DNA of 64,000 nucleotides from Neochlamydia sp. S13 (GCF_000648235.2 NZ_AP017977.1:124001-188000); one strand, 5' to 3'; numbered from the stretch's first letter, positions 36,367 to 46,458 are shown. The notes: generated from the sequence alone by a model not told the origin. Made by a program: numbers and translations.

Positions 36367-39327
36367 ATGAAGATCAATTATCTAATAATTACCTTAGGAT
36401 GTATGGGCTCTTTATTGGGTTTCCCCCTTTTACCAGCGCTGGAAAATAAGGGCTATACCTTGATTGAAGATAAAGCTTTACTGAAGGTCAAAACTCCTAC
36501 CTTTTCTCAAACACAAGTACTTAAAATCAAACTTAACAATGGACTACAAGCCGTTTTGATTTCCGATCCTCAAACAAATCAATCCTCTGCAACTCTGGTT
36601 GTAGGAGCAGGTAGTTGGCAAGATCCCGACCCATATCCTGGCCTTGCTCATTTTGTGGAACATATGCTTTTTCTAGGGACAAAGAAGTATCCCAACGAAT
36701 CAGAATTTCAACGTTTTATTACAGAACATGGCGGATTTTCTAATGCTTTTACTGCTAATGATCACACCGCTTATATGTTTTCCATCGATAATGAAGCTTT
36801 TCCTCAAGCGCTAGATCGCTTTGCCAGCTTTTTTAAAGAGCCTTTATTTAACGTGTCAGGGATTGTGCGAGAATTGAACGCTATTGATCAGGAATATGCT
36901 AAAAACTATGAAAACGATGACGTTCGCGAGGTGATGGTCATGAAGCATATACAGAATCCTCGACATCCTAATTACCGTTTTAACATAGGAAATTCCACTA
37001 CTTTAAAAGCCGCTTCGCAAGAGATCTTAAAAGCATGGTATAACGAGTATTATAGCTCTAATATTATGCGTTTATTACTTGTATCTAACTTACCTTTAGA
37101 AGAAATGACACGGTTAACGGTTGATGAATTTGGTGATATCTCTGATAAACATAAGGATTGTTATGTTCCTCCTATGGATCTAAACAATCCTGACATGGAA
37201 GCTAAACTTTTTTATATCACCCCTATCCAAAATATACGCAAATTGACGTTAGTGTGGGATTTACCCCAAGAATTTGCTGAAATGAAAGATACCTACCCTG
37301 ATCGTTTGATTTGCCAGGTATTAGGACATGAAGGTAAGGAGAGCTTATTAGCGCAATTGAAACGTGAAAAATTAGCAGAAAATTTAGGATGCAGCACTTT
37401 TAATCTAGGAGAAAAAAATTTAGTTTTGTTTGTGCAAATGGATCTTACCGATAAAGGAGTTCAATCTATTGATCGTATAATCTTACGTTGTTTTCAAACT
37501 CTAGCGCTGATGAAAGAAAAGCCTTTTCCTCGTTATATCTATGATGAGGTTAGACAAATTAACTTACTCAACTATGAATATCAACAACGAGAGGAGGTGT
37601 TTACAGCGGCTATGAAAAATGCCGACCTTTTAGTTAGAGAAAATATAGCCACTTATCCTGAGCAAACTAAAGTGATTCAAAAATTTAGCCAGGCAGATGT
37701 ACAGAATTTATTGGACTATTTAACTCCCTCCAACTGTCGTTTTTTGATTCAAGCACCCTCTTCCTTGACCGGAGTAGAATCTACCCATCAAGAAGAGTGG
37801 CTACAGGTGGCTTATGCAATGAAAGCTATAGAGCCTTTTAAAATGCAAGAATGGGCATCTGCTACCCCTATTGCTGAGATTACTTTGCCTCCTCCCAATC
37901 CTTTTTTACCTAAATCTTTGGATTTGCTTCATGCCTTACCTAGCAAGGAGACACACCTTTCCCCTCTGCCTCACCCTCACCTCATTGAAGACTCAGAACA
38001 TGGTACGATTTACTATGCAAAAGATCAGCATTTCCTCATTCCTCAACTTTATTTGAATTTTAATATTAGAACTCCTGCGATAGATATAGGGGATGCTAAT
38101 AAAATTGTGATGGGCGATATCTACATTAAAGCAGTGGAAGAAAATCTTAGCAAATTTAGCTATGCGGCCACTGTGGCAGGTTTAAATTTTAGTGTGGCAC
38201 GTACCGAGTATGGGCTAGCTTTCAAAATCACCGGTTATAATGACCATGCTTTTCTTTTATTTGAAGAAATTCTTAAACAGCTAAAAGATCTAAAGCTTTC
38301 AGAACAAACGTTTAAGATAATTAAACAATCACTGCTAAGGCGTTATCAAAACTTTAATAAGAGAGCCCCTTTAAAAAGAGCTAAAGAGCTCTTTCAACAA
38401 ACGATCTATAAAAAATATGCCGCAGTGGATCAGAAAATAAGCGCAATACGTAAACTTTCCTTTGCTAAGTTCCAGGAAGATGTCCAGTCGTTATTTAGGC
38501 AGTCTTTTGTCGAAGGATTGATTTATGGAAACGTCACTGAAAATCAGGCTAAAGAATATGCAGATAACTTAATCAAAACTTTAGATAGCGCTCCTTATCC
38601 AAAGCAAATGCACAAACACGCTGAAATCATTGATTTATCTTCAGCTGAAGGCCCTTTTCTCTTGGAAATGAAAATTCCCGTCCAAGGCAGTGCCACTTTA
38701 TTAGCTATCGAAAATTCTAGCTTTACACTTAAAGAACGTGCTGCTCAGCAGATATTGATGAAAGCGATGAAGGAGCCCTTTTTTGCTGAGTTACGCACTC
38801 GGCAGCAGACAGGTTATCTTATTTCTAGCGCAGCCGAAGAAATTGAACGTAAACTATTTCTAGCATTTGTTGTACAATCTAATACTCATGATTCTCGTGA
38901 TCTTTTAGCGCGCTTTGAACTGTTTATTGAAAGCTTTTTGCAGGGAATTGAAAAAAACTATTTGACTCCCAAAAATTTTGAAATAATTAAAAATTCTCTT
39001 TTAGAAGAGCTGGAGAAACCTCCCCATAATATGGAATCCTTGGGAGCTCTTTTACATAGCTTAGCCTTCAAGTATGAGGGACGTTTTGATTGGATAGATA
39101 AACGAATTCAAGCGCTTAGAACACTCACGCATGGTGAGTTGCTAAGCTTTGCGCATGCCTGTATAGGCAAAGACAATAAACGCCGTCTAGGCTTGCTTAT
39201 AAAAGGGCATATGGATAAAGCCAAGGGGCTTTATTACACTCTGATCAATACGCCTGAGCAACTTAAGCAAAGAAGTACATTTTCTTCTAGTGAGGAAAAA
39301 GAAGAAAATGAGAGCAATAGGTTTTAA
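36367..39327 (+). CDS. Pitrilysin-type M16 metalloprotease (insulinase family)
   Basis: 986 residues from ATG 36367. The frame extends upstream to a TTG at 36316, but the ATG exposes a signal-like N-terminus (KINYLIITLGCMGSLLGFPL). The inverted zinc motif HFVEH is at residues 95-99, with the third ligand Glu176 after exactly 76 residues, as in pitrilysin (HxxEHx76E). Four M16 half-domains are expected at this length. It probably degrades peptides in the periplasm. It corresponds to chlamydial ptr (CT806), which in C. trachomatis precedes plsB, as here apart from the intervening F-box/WD40 gene. Confidence 0.92.
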   Translation: MKINYLIITLGCMGSLLGFPLLPALENKGYTLIEDKALLKVKTPTFSQTQVLKIKLNNGLQAVLISDPQTNQSSATLVVGAGSWQDPDPYPGLAHFVEHMLFLGTKKYPNESEFQRFITEHGGFSNAFTANDHTAYMFSIDNEAFPQALDRFASFFKEPLFNVSGIVRELNAIDQEYAKNYENDDVREVMVMKHIQNPRHPNYRFNIGNSTTLKAASQEILKAWYNEYYSSNIMRLLLVSNLPLEEMTRLTVDEFGDISDKHKDCYVPPMDLNNPDMEAKLFYITPIQNIRKLTLVWDLPQEFAEMKDTYPDRLICQVLGHEGKESLLAQLKREKLAENLGCSTFNLGEKNLVLFVQMDLTDKGVQSIDRIILRCFQTLALMKEKPFPRYIYDEVRQINLLNYEYQQREEVFTAAMKNADLLVRENIATYPEQTKVIQKFSQADVQNLLDYLTPSNCRFLIQAPSSLTGVESTHQEEWLQVAYAMKAIEPFKMQEWASATPIAEITLPPPNPFLPKSLDLLHALPSKETHLSPLPHPHLIEDSEHGTIYYAKDQHFLIPQLYLNFNIRTPAIDIGDANKIVMGDIYIKAVEENLSKFSYAATVAGLNFSVARTEYGLAFKITGYNDHAFLLFEEILKQLKDLKLSEQTFKIIKQSLLRRYQNFNKRAPLKRAKELFQQTIYKKYAAVDQKISAIRKLSFAKFQEDVQSLFRQSFVEGLIYGNVTENQAKEYADNLIKTLDSAPYPKQMHKHAEIIDLSSAEGPFLLEMKIPVQGSATLLAIENSSFTLKERAAQQILMKAMKEPFFAELRTRQQTGYLISSAAEEIERKLFLAFVVQSNTHDSRDLLARFELFIESFLQGIEKNYLTPKNFEIIKNSLLEELEKPPHNMESLGALLHSLAFKYEGRFDWIDKRIQALRTLTHGELLSFAHACIGKDNKRRLGLLIKGHMDKAKGLYYTLINTPEQLKQRSTFSSSEEKEENESNRF

Positions 39328-39361
39328 AAACTACGTCTATGTTTTGAATTATAATTTTTCC

Positions 39362-39445
39362 TTCATTTCAGAAAAATAGAATGTTTGGTAAAGAGGTCTT
39401 AAGCATGGTAATATGCAATCTTTTATGGTTCACATCCCTACGCCT
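39362..39445 (-). mobile_element. Decayed fragment of an IS1634 transposase 3' end
   Basis: Aligns with 31361-31460: TTTCAGAA-AATAGAAT-TTTGGTAA, then AAGCAT, then TGCAAT-TTTTATGGT, with about 45 bp missing in the middle. A dead second copy of the same element type. Confidence 0.65.
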
Positions 39446-39676
39446 AGCTGTTGTCTTTAAGGCGATATTTTCTAGATAATCTCAAGCTTTTTCTTAAACC
39501 TGATGAATGCATCATGTCAATTTGATTGTACATAGATCTTCAGAAAAATTAAATAATAAGCTTTTGAGCAGCTCCTTATGCAGCCCTATACTTTATGAAA
39601 CCATTTCCTTAAGTAGAGAGGTAGTTTTTAGAGGATTGAATATGCAGACTTAGTTTTTTTTAAGCGTATAATTAGT

Positions 39677-39812
39677 AAGCGGTCACAGGGTATACAGAGC
39701 TTCAGATGCGGTTCTGCGGGCATCTGCAAAGTCAAAAAAGCTCGCAAATAGCTGTTTTTTTCTATTTACTACGTTTTTCGATTTACATTTACACCTTAGC
39801 ATCAAAAGCTTA
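39677..39812. repeat. Dispersed diverged repeat, copy B
   Basis: Counterpart of 7442-7580; shared TTCTGCG-GCATCTGCAA, GCAAATA-CTGTTTTT and ATCAA-AGCTTA stretches. See copy A. Confidence 0.55.
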
Positions 39813-39859
39813 GGTAGCGCTACACACACACTGACCACTTTTACACTAATTATAATATT

Positions 39860-41200
39860 TCATTTGTCTGAGACTGGATGGCTAATTATTAATTGCTTGT
39901 TCGCTGGATAAAAATTGATAACTACCTTGCCTATAATTAATTGACCACCATGAGGAGAAAAACTTAGCTCATTATGATAAGGTAGAGGTATAGAATATAA
40001 ATGCTCCCATGTCTGTACCTCCCATAGATCACAATGGGTCAAAGAGCCTGTAACCATCCATTGTCCGTTTGGAGAAAAAACTATTTTTTTGATGCCAGCG
40101 TTTTCCCTTACTGAGTCCGATAGGCATTCTTCCATTGAATATAAGTTCCAAAGGCGAACAATGCCTTTTTCAAATCCAATAGCAAGCAAAGATTCGTGAG
40201 GGGAAAAGGCTGCACATAGAGGAGGGTCTTTATATTGCGTCGCTGTATATATAAGTCGCATAGCCTTAGAAAGTTCATACCAAACCATAAATTTACCTTG
40301 GGACAAGATTATCATCTTTGTATCCAAGAAAAAAGCCCAGCTATAGAACGTAGTAGACTGAGAAAAAAATAAACATTTTTGTGTTTGGAAGTCAAATAGC
40401 TGCACGGTATTATTGCAAGATTCCATGATAATCCATGGGCCTTCAGGAGAAAAAGCTAATTTTTTGATGGCAGACTCATTTCCAGCATTTAAAGTATGCT
40501 TGTATTCCCCAGTTTCGGCATCCCATAGTCGAACATCACTATCAGAAGACCCTGTAGCAATCCATTTTCCGTCCGGAGAAAAAGCAGCACATACAATCGA
40601 TTTAAGATGGCCTTCTAATATGTATTTACATATCCATCTGTCTACCTCCCAACCCCAGACGCGAGCGGTACTGTCATTAGAACTTGTGATTATCGAGTTT
40701 CCATCCGATGCAAACGCTACACTGTTAATGTGCGCTGTATGTCCCGACAAGGTGAGTAGAGGTTTACCCGTAAGAGCATTCCACACGCAAGCTACGTGGT
40801 CTTGCGAGCAGGTAACAATCCATTGACCATCAGGAGAAAATGTTGCCTTACCCTCGCCTTCTTCATAGTCTAGCTCAAATGTTTGCGACCACCGCTTTTC
40901 TTTAATATTTGTTGAGATAACAACTTGGGTGATGTACATATCTTGAGTATATTTTCCTTGGCTCAAATGAGGTAAAGAAGGAAACTTTTGACAAACAAAA
41001 GAATGCCATAAGAAAGGGTCGGTAGCTAATTGATGCCACCCTCTGCATACCTGTTGGCAGGTAACTAAGTCTCTAACCGATAGGCTGAGGAAAATTTTTA
41101 TCCATATTTCTGAGGGGATATCAGAACGAAAGGGGTGTTCCTCATGAATTAGATTTTCCTTTTCAATTTGATAAGGAAATGAAGAAACTTTATTAACCAT
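39860..41200 (-). CDS. F-box/WD40 protein (candidate host SCF adaptor)
   Basis: 446 residues. An F-box lies at about 28-72 (IPSEIWIKIFLSLSVRDLVT then VCRGWHQLATDPFLW). From about 105 onward there are WD40 repeats, with clear units AFSPDGKWIATGSSDSDVRL, SNDSTARVWG and FSPNGQWMVTGS, and weaker ones in the second half, together enough for one seven-bladed propeller. F-box plus WD40 is the architecture of eukaryotic FBXW receptors. No signal peptide, so export would need type III secretion (inference). It lies between the M16 protease and plsB, which are neighbours in C. trachomatis, so it is an insertion into a conserved block. It is not closely similar to the 58321 family. Confidence 0.9.
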   Translation of the reverse strand: MVNKVSSFPYQIEKENLIHEEHPFRSDIPSEIWIKIFLSLSVRDLVTCQQVCRGWHQLATDPFLWHSFVCQKFPSLPHLSQGKYTQDMYITQVVISTNIKEKRWSQTFELDYEEGEGKATFSPDGQWIVTCSQDHVACVWNALTGKPLLTLSGHTAHINSVAFASDGNSIITSSNDSTARVWGWEVDRWICKYILEGHLKSIVCAAFSPDGKWIATGSSDSDVRLWDAETGEYKHTLNAGNESAIKKLAFSPEGPWIIMESCNNTVQLFDFQTQKCLFFSQSTTFYSWAFFLDTKMIILSQGKFMVWYELSKAMRLIYTATQYKDPPLCAAFSPHESLLAIGFEKGIVRLWNLYSMEECLSDSVRENAGIKKIVFSPNGQWMVTGSLTHCDLWEVQTWEHLYSIPLPYHNELSFSPHGGQLIIGKVVINFYPANKQLIISHPVSDK

Positions 41201-41590
41201 CTGAATCCTTCTAAGTAAAAAATTTTTAAATATATTTCTGGCAGCAGCTTAAGAATGAAAGCCTGTTCCATGTTGATTTGATTTTCTACCCTTTCTTGAT
41301 AAGAGGTAAAATAGCTTCCTCGATCATTTGAATAATCTCAAGTAAAATTAGTGACTTTTTATATAATATGCTCATAAAACTTCATCTATGGTTTAAAAAG
41401 AGAATCAATATTTCCTCAGCCCCCTCTCAAATTAAGGTAAGTTTTTTTAAAGCATATAGTTGCATATGGACCTGTTTAAAAGCTTATAAGCTTGTAGGAC
41501 ATAAAAAAGTCTTAAATATTTAGAGCCACAATCAGCTCACCGTTAGCTATAGATTGTAGAGAGGAAACCGACCAGATGCTTTCGATAAGC
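41201..41590. other. Intergenic, 390 bp, upstream of the F-box/WD40 gene
   Basis: No gene seen. Should include the promoter of the minus-strand gene at 41200, not identifiable with confidence. Confidence 0.4.
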
Positions 41591-42616
41591 TTATTGTTGG
41601 GGGCTGGAAAAGGATGCACAGCTTCTGGTAAGACAGTACTGCTGTATAACAAGCTCCCAGATGTATTGAGCACGAGCTATGCGCCTAGTTTTTTTATCTA
41701 AGTGTTGGCTCCCAGGAAAATTAATCATATCTATTTCCTGTCCAAAAGATAAATGTACTGGAGCGCATTTTGCCTGGCGCCTTTCTCCTAATTCTTTCTC
41801 GACACTTTGAGGAGGCGGTAATAAATCGTATGTGGACAAGCTTAAAGGATAAAAATGGGCTTTTTTCCCAGAATGCTGAGCCATTAACCAAAACATCTCA
41901 ATACTATGAGCATCAAAAGGAGCTATTTCTACTTGGCCGGTATTTATATTGGCACGGTCCCTGCCGCCACTGGGGGCGACATAAATGCATTTGCCGCCTT
42001 CAGCAAGCAGTTGGCTCATTTGATGCATGACACGTTGATTATAAAGAAGCTTTTCTTGTTTCTTTTCGGGAGGATTTTCTACATGTTTTTTAGAAAAAAT
42101 ACATAATAAATTACATCCTTTACTAAACGGAATGGCTAGAGGATCAGTAATGACTCGATGTCCCGCTACAAAAATCATTTCCTCCGCTAAACGAGTATGG
42201 TCTTTTTCTAGCATTAGACAAATAACTTGAGGATCAGGTTCAATTTGGTGATTAGCTAATAATATAACATTTTCTTGATTAGCTAAATGCGTTTCAATTT
42301 CTTCAATATATCGAGCGTGGTGGATTTTAGAATAAGCAAAAGCAATAAGAGGGCGCATCATTTCTAATCCCAGACGGTAGTAGTCATAGGGAGTGCGAAT
42401 GGCACGATGATAAGGCTCAAATGCATAAGGTTGTTGGTTTTCCTGAATGACAAATTGTAGATATTGGGTGATAATAGGTTCATAAGCTGACATAGGCTTA
42501 TTATTTTCAGTGACAGCTTGAGTAAAACTTAGGTAAAAGCCTTCAAGAATTTCATATTGTTTGGAGTTAAGGGCTTCCTCACTTTTTAGGCTCTTCAATA
42601 GTTTCATGTAGCCCAT
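41591..42616 (-). CDS. plsB: Glycerol-3-phosphate acyltransferase, chloroplast/chlamydial type
   Basis: 341 residues with the acyltransferase motif NHQIEPD (His123-x4-Asp128) and, downstream, FVAGHRV and APSGGRDR, as in the soluble plastid-type GPATs that chlamydiae share with plants. It makes 1-acyl-glycerol-3-phosphate, the first committed phospholipid precursor. The RNase E/G gene lies immediately upstream with an 8-bp gap on the same strand, the C. trachomatis CT808/CT807 order. M1 and M4 are both possible starts; the difference is three residues. Confidence 0.92.
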   Translation of the reverse strand: MGYMKLLKSLKSEEALNSKQYEILEGFYLSFTQAVTENNKPMSAYEPIITQYLQFVIQENQQPYAFEPYHRAIRTPYDYYRLGLEMMRPLIAFAYSKIHHARYIEEIETHLANQENVILLANHQIEPDPQVICLMLEKDHTRLAEEMIFVAGHRVITDPLAIPFSKGCNLLCIFSKKHVENPPEKKQEKLLYNQRVMHQMSQLLAEGGKCIYVAPSGGRDRANINTGQVEIAPFDAHSIEMFWLMAQHSGKKAHFYPLSLSTYDLLPPPQSVEKELGERRQAKCAPVHLSFGQEIDMINFPGSQHLDKKTRRIARAQYIWELVIQQYCLTRSCASFSSPQQ

Positions 42617-42624
42617 GCCAAACC

Positions 42625-44163
42625 TCAGACATCTATTTTTTTATTATTTATCGTGGATAGGAAATGATAATCATTGATGTGCATATTGTCATCAGTAGCA
42701 ATTTGAAGGTGCGCATTTAATTCTTCGGCCAGCTTAAATAAATACTGTTGGTCAATAACTTTTAAGTATTTTTCTAGTTCAGGATGAATGATCAGTTTTA
42801 AAGCAAACTGCTGATGGCATCCAATTACTTTTTTAAGGGCCCTTTCAATCTCGATAGAGATGCTTTCGTGCGTTTTAACAAGGCCACTGCCTCCGCAATA
42901 AGGACAGCTGCAGAAAATAGTCTGGTGTAGAGAACCTCGATTACGTTGGCGTGTCATTTCAACTAAGCCAAATTCGCTCATTCCTAAAATTGTGCATTTT
43001 GCCGAATCCTCTTTCATAAATTCTTTGAGGCGTTCTAAAACTCGGCGTTGATTTTTACGTAAACGCATATCGATAAAATCGCAAATGACTAACCCTCCCA
43101 CGTTGCGCAAACGTAATTGCCGCGCAATTTCTTCCGTAGCTTCTAAGTTAATCCTTACTAACGATTCTTCTACGTCTGTCTTGTTACTAGAACTTCTCCC
43201 AGAATTGACATCGATCGTATGCATGGCTTCAGTACGATCAAAATAGAGGTAACCACCGCTAGGTAGCCAAATTTTACGGCGTAAAGTTTTTTCTATTTCC
43301 CTCTCTACATTAAAGCGTTCAAACATAGGAACTTTATCTCGATAATATTCGATGCATAAAGCATGCTCATTGGCGTAGCGGCTGTATAAGCGCTTGCATG
43401 TTTGATAAACGTTATAGTCATCTACCAATATTCTTTCATAACGTTTATCGACCGCATGGATCACTGCACGCTTGATAATATCGGATTCAGCAAATAGAAG
43501 AGTGGGTTCACTGGATTTCTTGAAATTCTCCATGATATTATTCCAGGTGTTGAGCAAATCATTAGCTTCTTCAATCAACATCTCAGGAGTGGCAATCGCG
43601 CTAGCCGTTCGACAGATTAAGCCCATATCTTTGGGCATTTCAAAAGCGCGAATTAACTTTTTTAATCTTTCACGCACATTGCGATCCTCAATTTTACGAG
43701 AAACACCCCGGTGAATGGAGTTGGGAAGCAGGACTAAATAGCGCCCGGCGATGGAAATGTTAGAGGTTAAACGTGCACCTTTTGAACCAATAGGCTCTTT
43801 GACCACTTGTACTAGAACATCCTGGTCAATTTTCATGACCTGCTCGATATCTAAATTTTGCTGCTGCTTATCATCTAGAGTTTTGATGTCATAATCTAGA
43901 TCAAAATCCATCTCATAAACTTGCTCGAATTTTTTCGTGTTTTCAATGATGTCAGAGATGTGAATAAAACCATTTTCTCCTTCATTAATATCAATAAAAG
44001 CAGATTGAATGTTATGAAGAATATTAGTAACTTGGCCCCGGTAGATGTTGCCCGTTAACTGTCTTTCTTTTTTTCTTTCTACGATTAAGTCATGTAGTTG
44101 GCCATGGCGCAGATGAGCATAGCGGATTTCTTTGGATTCAATATTTAAAAGGATTTCGTCCAT
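42625..44163 (-). CDS. Ribonuclease E/G (CafE-type)
   Basis: 512 residues. An S1-like RNA-binding region (about 35-125, with NIYRGQVTNILHNIQSAFID) is followed by the RNase E/G catalytic domain. It has the Mg site HTIDVNSGRSS, the second acid in GGLVICDFIDMR and the zinc-link cysteines CSCPYCGGSG. The long C-terminal degradosome scaffold of E. coli RNase E is absent, so it is RNase G-sized. It processes rRNA and decays mRNA. Equivalent of chlamydial cafE (CT808), upstream of plsB in the same operon. AGGT lies before the ATG. Confidence 0.94.
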   Translation of the reverse strand: MDEILLNIESKEIRYAHLRHGQLHDLIVERKKERQLTGNIYRGQVTNILHNIQSAFIDINEGENGFIHISDIIENTKKFEQVYEMDFDLDYDIKTLDDKQQQNLDIEQVMKIDQDVLVQVVKEPIGSKGARLTSNISIAGRYLVLLPNSIHRGVSRKIEDRNVRERLKKLIRAFEMPKDMGLICRTASAIATPEMLIEEANDLLNTWNNIMENFKKSSEPTLLFAESDIIKRAVIHAVDKRYERILVDDYNVYQTCKRLYSRYANEHALCIEYYRDKVPMFERFNVEREIEKTLRRKIWLPSGGYLYFDRTEAMHTIDVNSGRSSSNKTDVEESLVRINLEATEEIARQLRLRNVGGLVICDFIDMRLRKNQRRVLERLKEFMKEDSAKCTILGMSEFGLVEMTRQRNRGSLHQTIFCSCPYCGGSGLVKTHESISIEIERALKKVIGCHQQFALKLIIHPELEKYLKVIDQQYLFKLAEELNAHLQIATDDNMHINDYHFLSTINNKKIDV

Positions 44164-44696
44164 TGTAATTACCTAATTTTGGACGAAAAGTGTTTGAGCT
44201 AAGTCGTGGGATGTCTAGAGATCAATAGGCTAGGATCATTTTATCTTAAGCGTCTTTCATGATTATGTATGAAAAACATGATAGCTTTGCAAAACTGTAG
44301 GAGCGTCCTTGCCTGGCCAAAAGCTTACTCAAGTGATCTACCAAAGACAATAAATGCCTGGATACATGTTGAACTTTTATGGTATTAACATCCTAGCATT
44401 TAGGCTATTGAAAAAGCCCTTACACCTTTCGTGATTTAAAGAGCTATCATAGCCGATAAACCTGTTATTAGCTAGAAAAAAGAGTAAGGTCGATCATTCC
44501 AATAAGCTTCTTTAGAAAATGGATAATAGAAAAGCAACTCTCTAATTTTTAAAAAATTAATTGCTTAGACTATAAGGTTAATTTTTAGACCAAGATGAGT
44601 AGAAGTGGATGACTTTGGCAGACTTTAGCAAGCTTAGGAAAGCTAGGCTTGCTTTTTTACTGGATAAAAATCAACTCTTTGAGTAGAATTTTAAGA
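44164..44696. other. Intergenic, 533 bp, divergent promoter region
   Basis: Separates the minus-strand RNase/plsB operon from the plus-strand DUF177/rpmF/plsX operon. No gene or RNA recognised. Confidence 0.45.
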
Positions 44697-45164
44697 ATGA
44701 ACGAAGCATTTAAAATATATGTTGAACAACTTAGAGATGGCCATGCAGAAGCTATTGTTGAAAAGCTTGGCCCTGAGTTTTTAGATATTCATGAAAAAGA
44801 GTTAAGCTTTGTTGACCCAGTGGTCGTAGAAGGGGAAGCTTATTTAGCAGAAAACGATTTGGTCTTACATTTTGACATTCAAACGTTTGCCACTCTCCCG
44901 TGTGTGATCTGCAATGAAGCGGTAAAAACACCGATAAAATTAGAAAATTTTTATCATACCGTGCCGGCAGAAGAAATAAAATCGGGAATTTACAACTTTC
45001 AGGAGATGCTAAGAGAAAACATTTTGCTGACCGCTCCTTTTTTTGCGGAATGCAATAACGGCCAATGCCCTTATCGGGGCGAGCTTAATAAATTTTTTCG
45101 AGATAGCGATTCTCCCGACGGTAATTCAGAAGATGAAGGGTACCGTCCCTTTGCCCACTTATAA
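44697..45164 (+). CDS. DUF177 (YceD-like) protein upstream of rpmF
   Basis: 155 residues from ATG 44697. A TTG at 44649 would add 16 hydrophobic residues not typical of the family. Features are the middle strand pattern LVLHFDIQTFATLPCVICNE with a CxxC pair, later CNNGQCPYRGE, and an acidic C-terminus. DUF177/YceD genes precede rpmF in most bacteria and have been linked to 23S rRNA accumulation and plastid rRNA processing. In C. trachomatis the position is CT809. First gene of an apparent DUF177-rpmF-plsX operon. Confidence 0.85.
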   Translation: MNEAFKIYVEQLRDGHAEAIVEKLGPEFLDIHEKELSFVDPVVVEGEAYLAENDLVLHFDIQTFATLPCVICNEAVKTPIKLENFYHTVPAEEIKSGIYNFQEMLRENILLTAPFFAECNNGQCPYRGELNKFFRDSDSPDGNSEDEGYRPFAHL

Positions 45165-45195
45165 ACTTTATAATTTGATGAGGAGTTAACACCCC

Positions 45196-45375
45196 ATGGC
45201 AGTACCACGTAACCGTCACTCTAATGCCCGCAAAAATTCTAAGCGCGCACACCATGCAAAAAAGCCTAAACAATTAGCTAATTGCTCTAACTGTCAATCT
45301 CCTAAGCTGCCGCATGTAGTTTGTCCTTCTTGTGGACAATATAATGGGCGTGTTGTCATGGCTCGAAAAGCTTAG
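45196..45375 (+). CDS. rpmF: Ribosomal protein L32
   Basis: 59 residues beginning MAVPRNRHSNARKNSKRAHH, with the zinc-ribbon cysteines C30-x2-C33 and C43-x2-C46. This is the four-cysteine zinc-binding form of L32. GAGGAG lies about 11 bases before the ATG at 45196. It sits 31 bp after the DUF177 gene and 20 bp before plsX, the common bacterial order. Confidence 0.97.
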   Translation: MAVPRNRHSNARKNSKRAHHAKKPKQLANCSNCQSPKLPHVVCPSCGQYNGRVVMARKA

Positions 45376-45395
45376 TTTAAAGGAGAACTTGAATA

Positions 45396-46412
45396 TTGCG
45401 CATCGGGATTGATTTAATGGGGAGCGATAGCTCGCCAACGATAATTTTTGATGCTCTTATTCAAGCGCTTGATCAATTAGATCCCTCTCTTAGGCTTATA
45501 GCGTTAGCTACTCAATCCGTTATCAACGAGCATAGGGCTAAAGCAAAAACAAGCCTGCCTGCAGAAAAGTTCAATCGCTTAACTTTTTTACCTGTGGCTA
45601 ATTTCATAGAAATGGGGGAAGACCCCCTGATTGCTCTACGCCAGAAAAAAAGATCATCGACCGCTGTAGGAATCAAGCTTCTCAAAAAAAAGCAGATAGA
45701 TGCCTTAGTTTCTGCTGGTAATACAGGCGCTTTAGTTGCTAGTGCTACTCTTTCTTTGCCCAAACTGCCTGGTATCACACGACCTGCTCTATTAGCAACT
45801 TTGCCGACAAAAAATGGCTCCTTAGCTATTGTGGATGTAGGAGGCAATGTCTCCTGTAAAGCAGAGCATTTGGTAAAGTATGCTTACATGGGAGCTGCCT
45901 ATCAAAAATGCACGAGCGGCATAAAAATACCTAAAATTGGGCTGCTGAATATTGGGTCGGAATCTAAAAAAGGGACTTCTGTCGTTCGTAAAGCTTATCA
46001 GCTTTTAAAAGATGTCTGCCAGCACTCTATAGATGGGGTTCCTTACATGGAATTTCATGGCAATATAGAGGGACGGGAAGTTTTCTATGGAAAGGTAGAT
46101 GTATTAGTGACGGATGGATTTACAGGTAATATTCTTGTTAAAACGAGCGAAGGACTTGCGGATTTTATTTTTGAATATCTGAGGGAAACTCGGCAGGATC
46201 ATCCTCTAAACTTTTTACAAGAGCCTTTAGAGTATTTACAAGCTCTTTTCTATTATGCCGAATACCAAGGAGCTCTTTTATGTGGGGTAGAAGGCCTTGT
46301 TATTAAATGCCATGGACATTCTAATACTAAAGCTTTTTTTAATAGCATTAAAGGTGTTAGCCATATGATTAAAAATAATCTTTTAATGCAAATCAGGGAT
46401 GCTTTAAATTGA
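45396..46412 (+). CDS. plsX: Phosphate acyltransferase PlsX, TTG start
   Basis: 338 residues that convert acyl-ACP to acyl-phosphate, feeding phospholipid synthesis. It starts MRIGIDLMGSDSSP at a TTG: the codon two before it is a stop (TGA) and the one between is ATA, so no ATG start is possible without losing the conserved N-terminus. AAGGAG is about ten bases upstream. Conserved stretches are VSAGNTGALVASATL, DVGGNVSCKAEHLVKYA, NIGSESKKG and DGFTGNILVKTSEG. Co-transcribed with rpmF. Confidence 0.95.
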   Translation: MRIGIDLMGSDSSPTIIFDALIQALDQLDPSLRLIALATQSVINEHRAKAKTSLPAEKFNRLTFLPVANFIEMGEDPLIALRQKKRSSTAVGIKLLKKKQIDALVSAGNTGALVASATLSLPKLPGITRPALLATLPTKNGSLAIVDVGGNVSCKAEHLVKYAYMGAAYQKCTSGIKIPKIGLLNIGSESKKGTSVVRKAYQLLKDVCQHSIDGVPYMEFHGNIEGREVFYGKVDVLVTDGFTGNILVKTSEGLADFIFEYLRETRQDHPLNFLQEPLEYLQALFYYAEYQGALLCGVEGLVIKCHGHSNTKAFFNSIKGVSHMIKNNLLMQIRDALN

Positions 46413-46458
46413 GCATTTTTCTAATCCATTTAAAACAAGGAAACACTTTTTCTTGATA

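Larger units (their letters stand above)
39328..39859. other. Intergenic, 532 bp, filled with remnants
   Basis: Contains a decayed IS1634 3' fragment (39362-39445), a stretch at about 39588-39645 that resembles 56625-56705, and copy B of the dispersed repeat (39677-39812). No gene. Confidence 0.5.
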
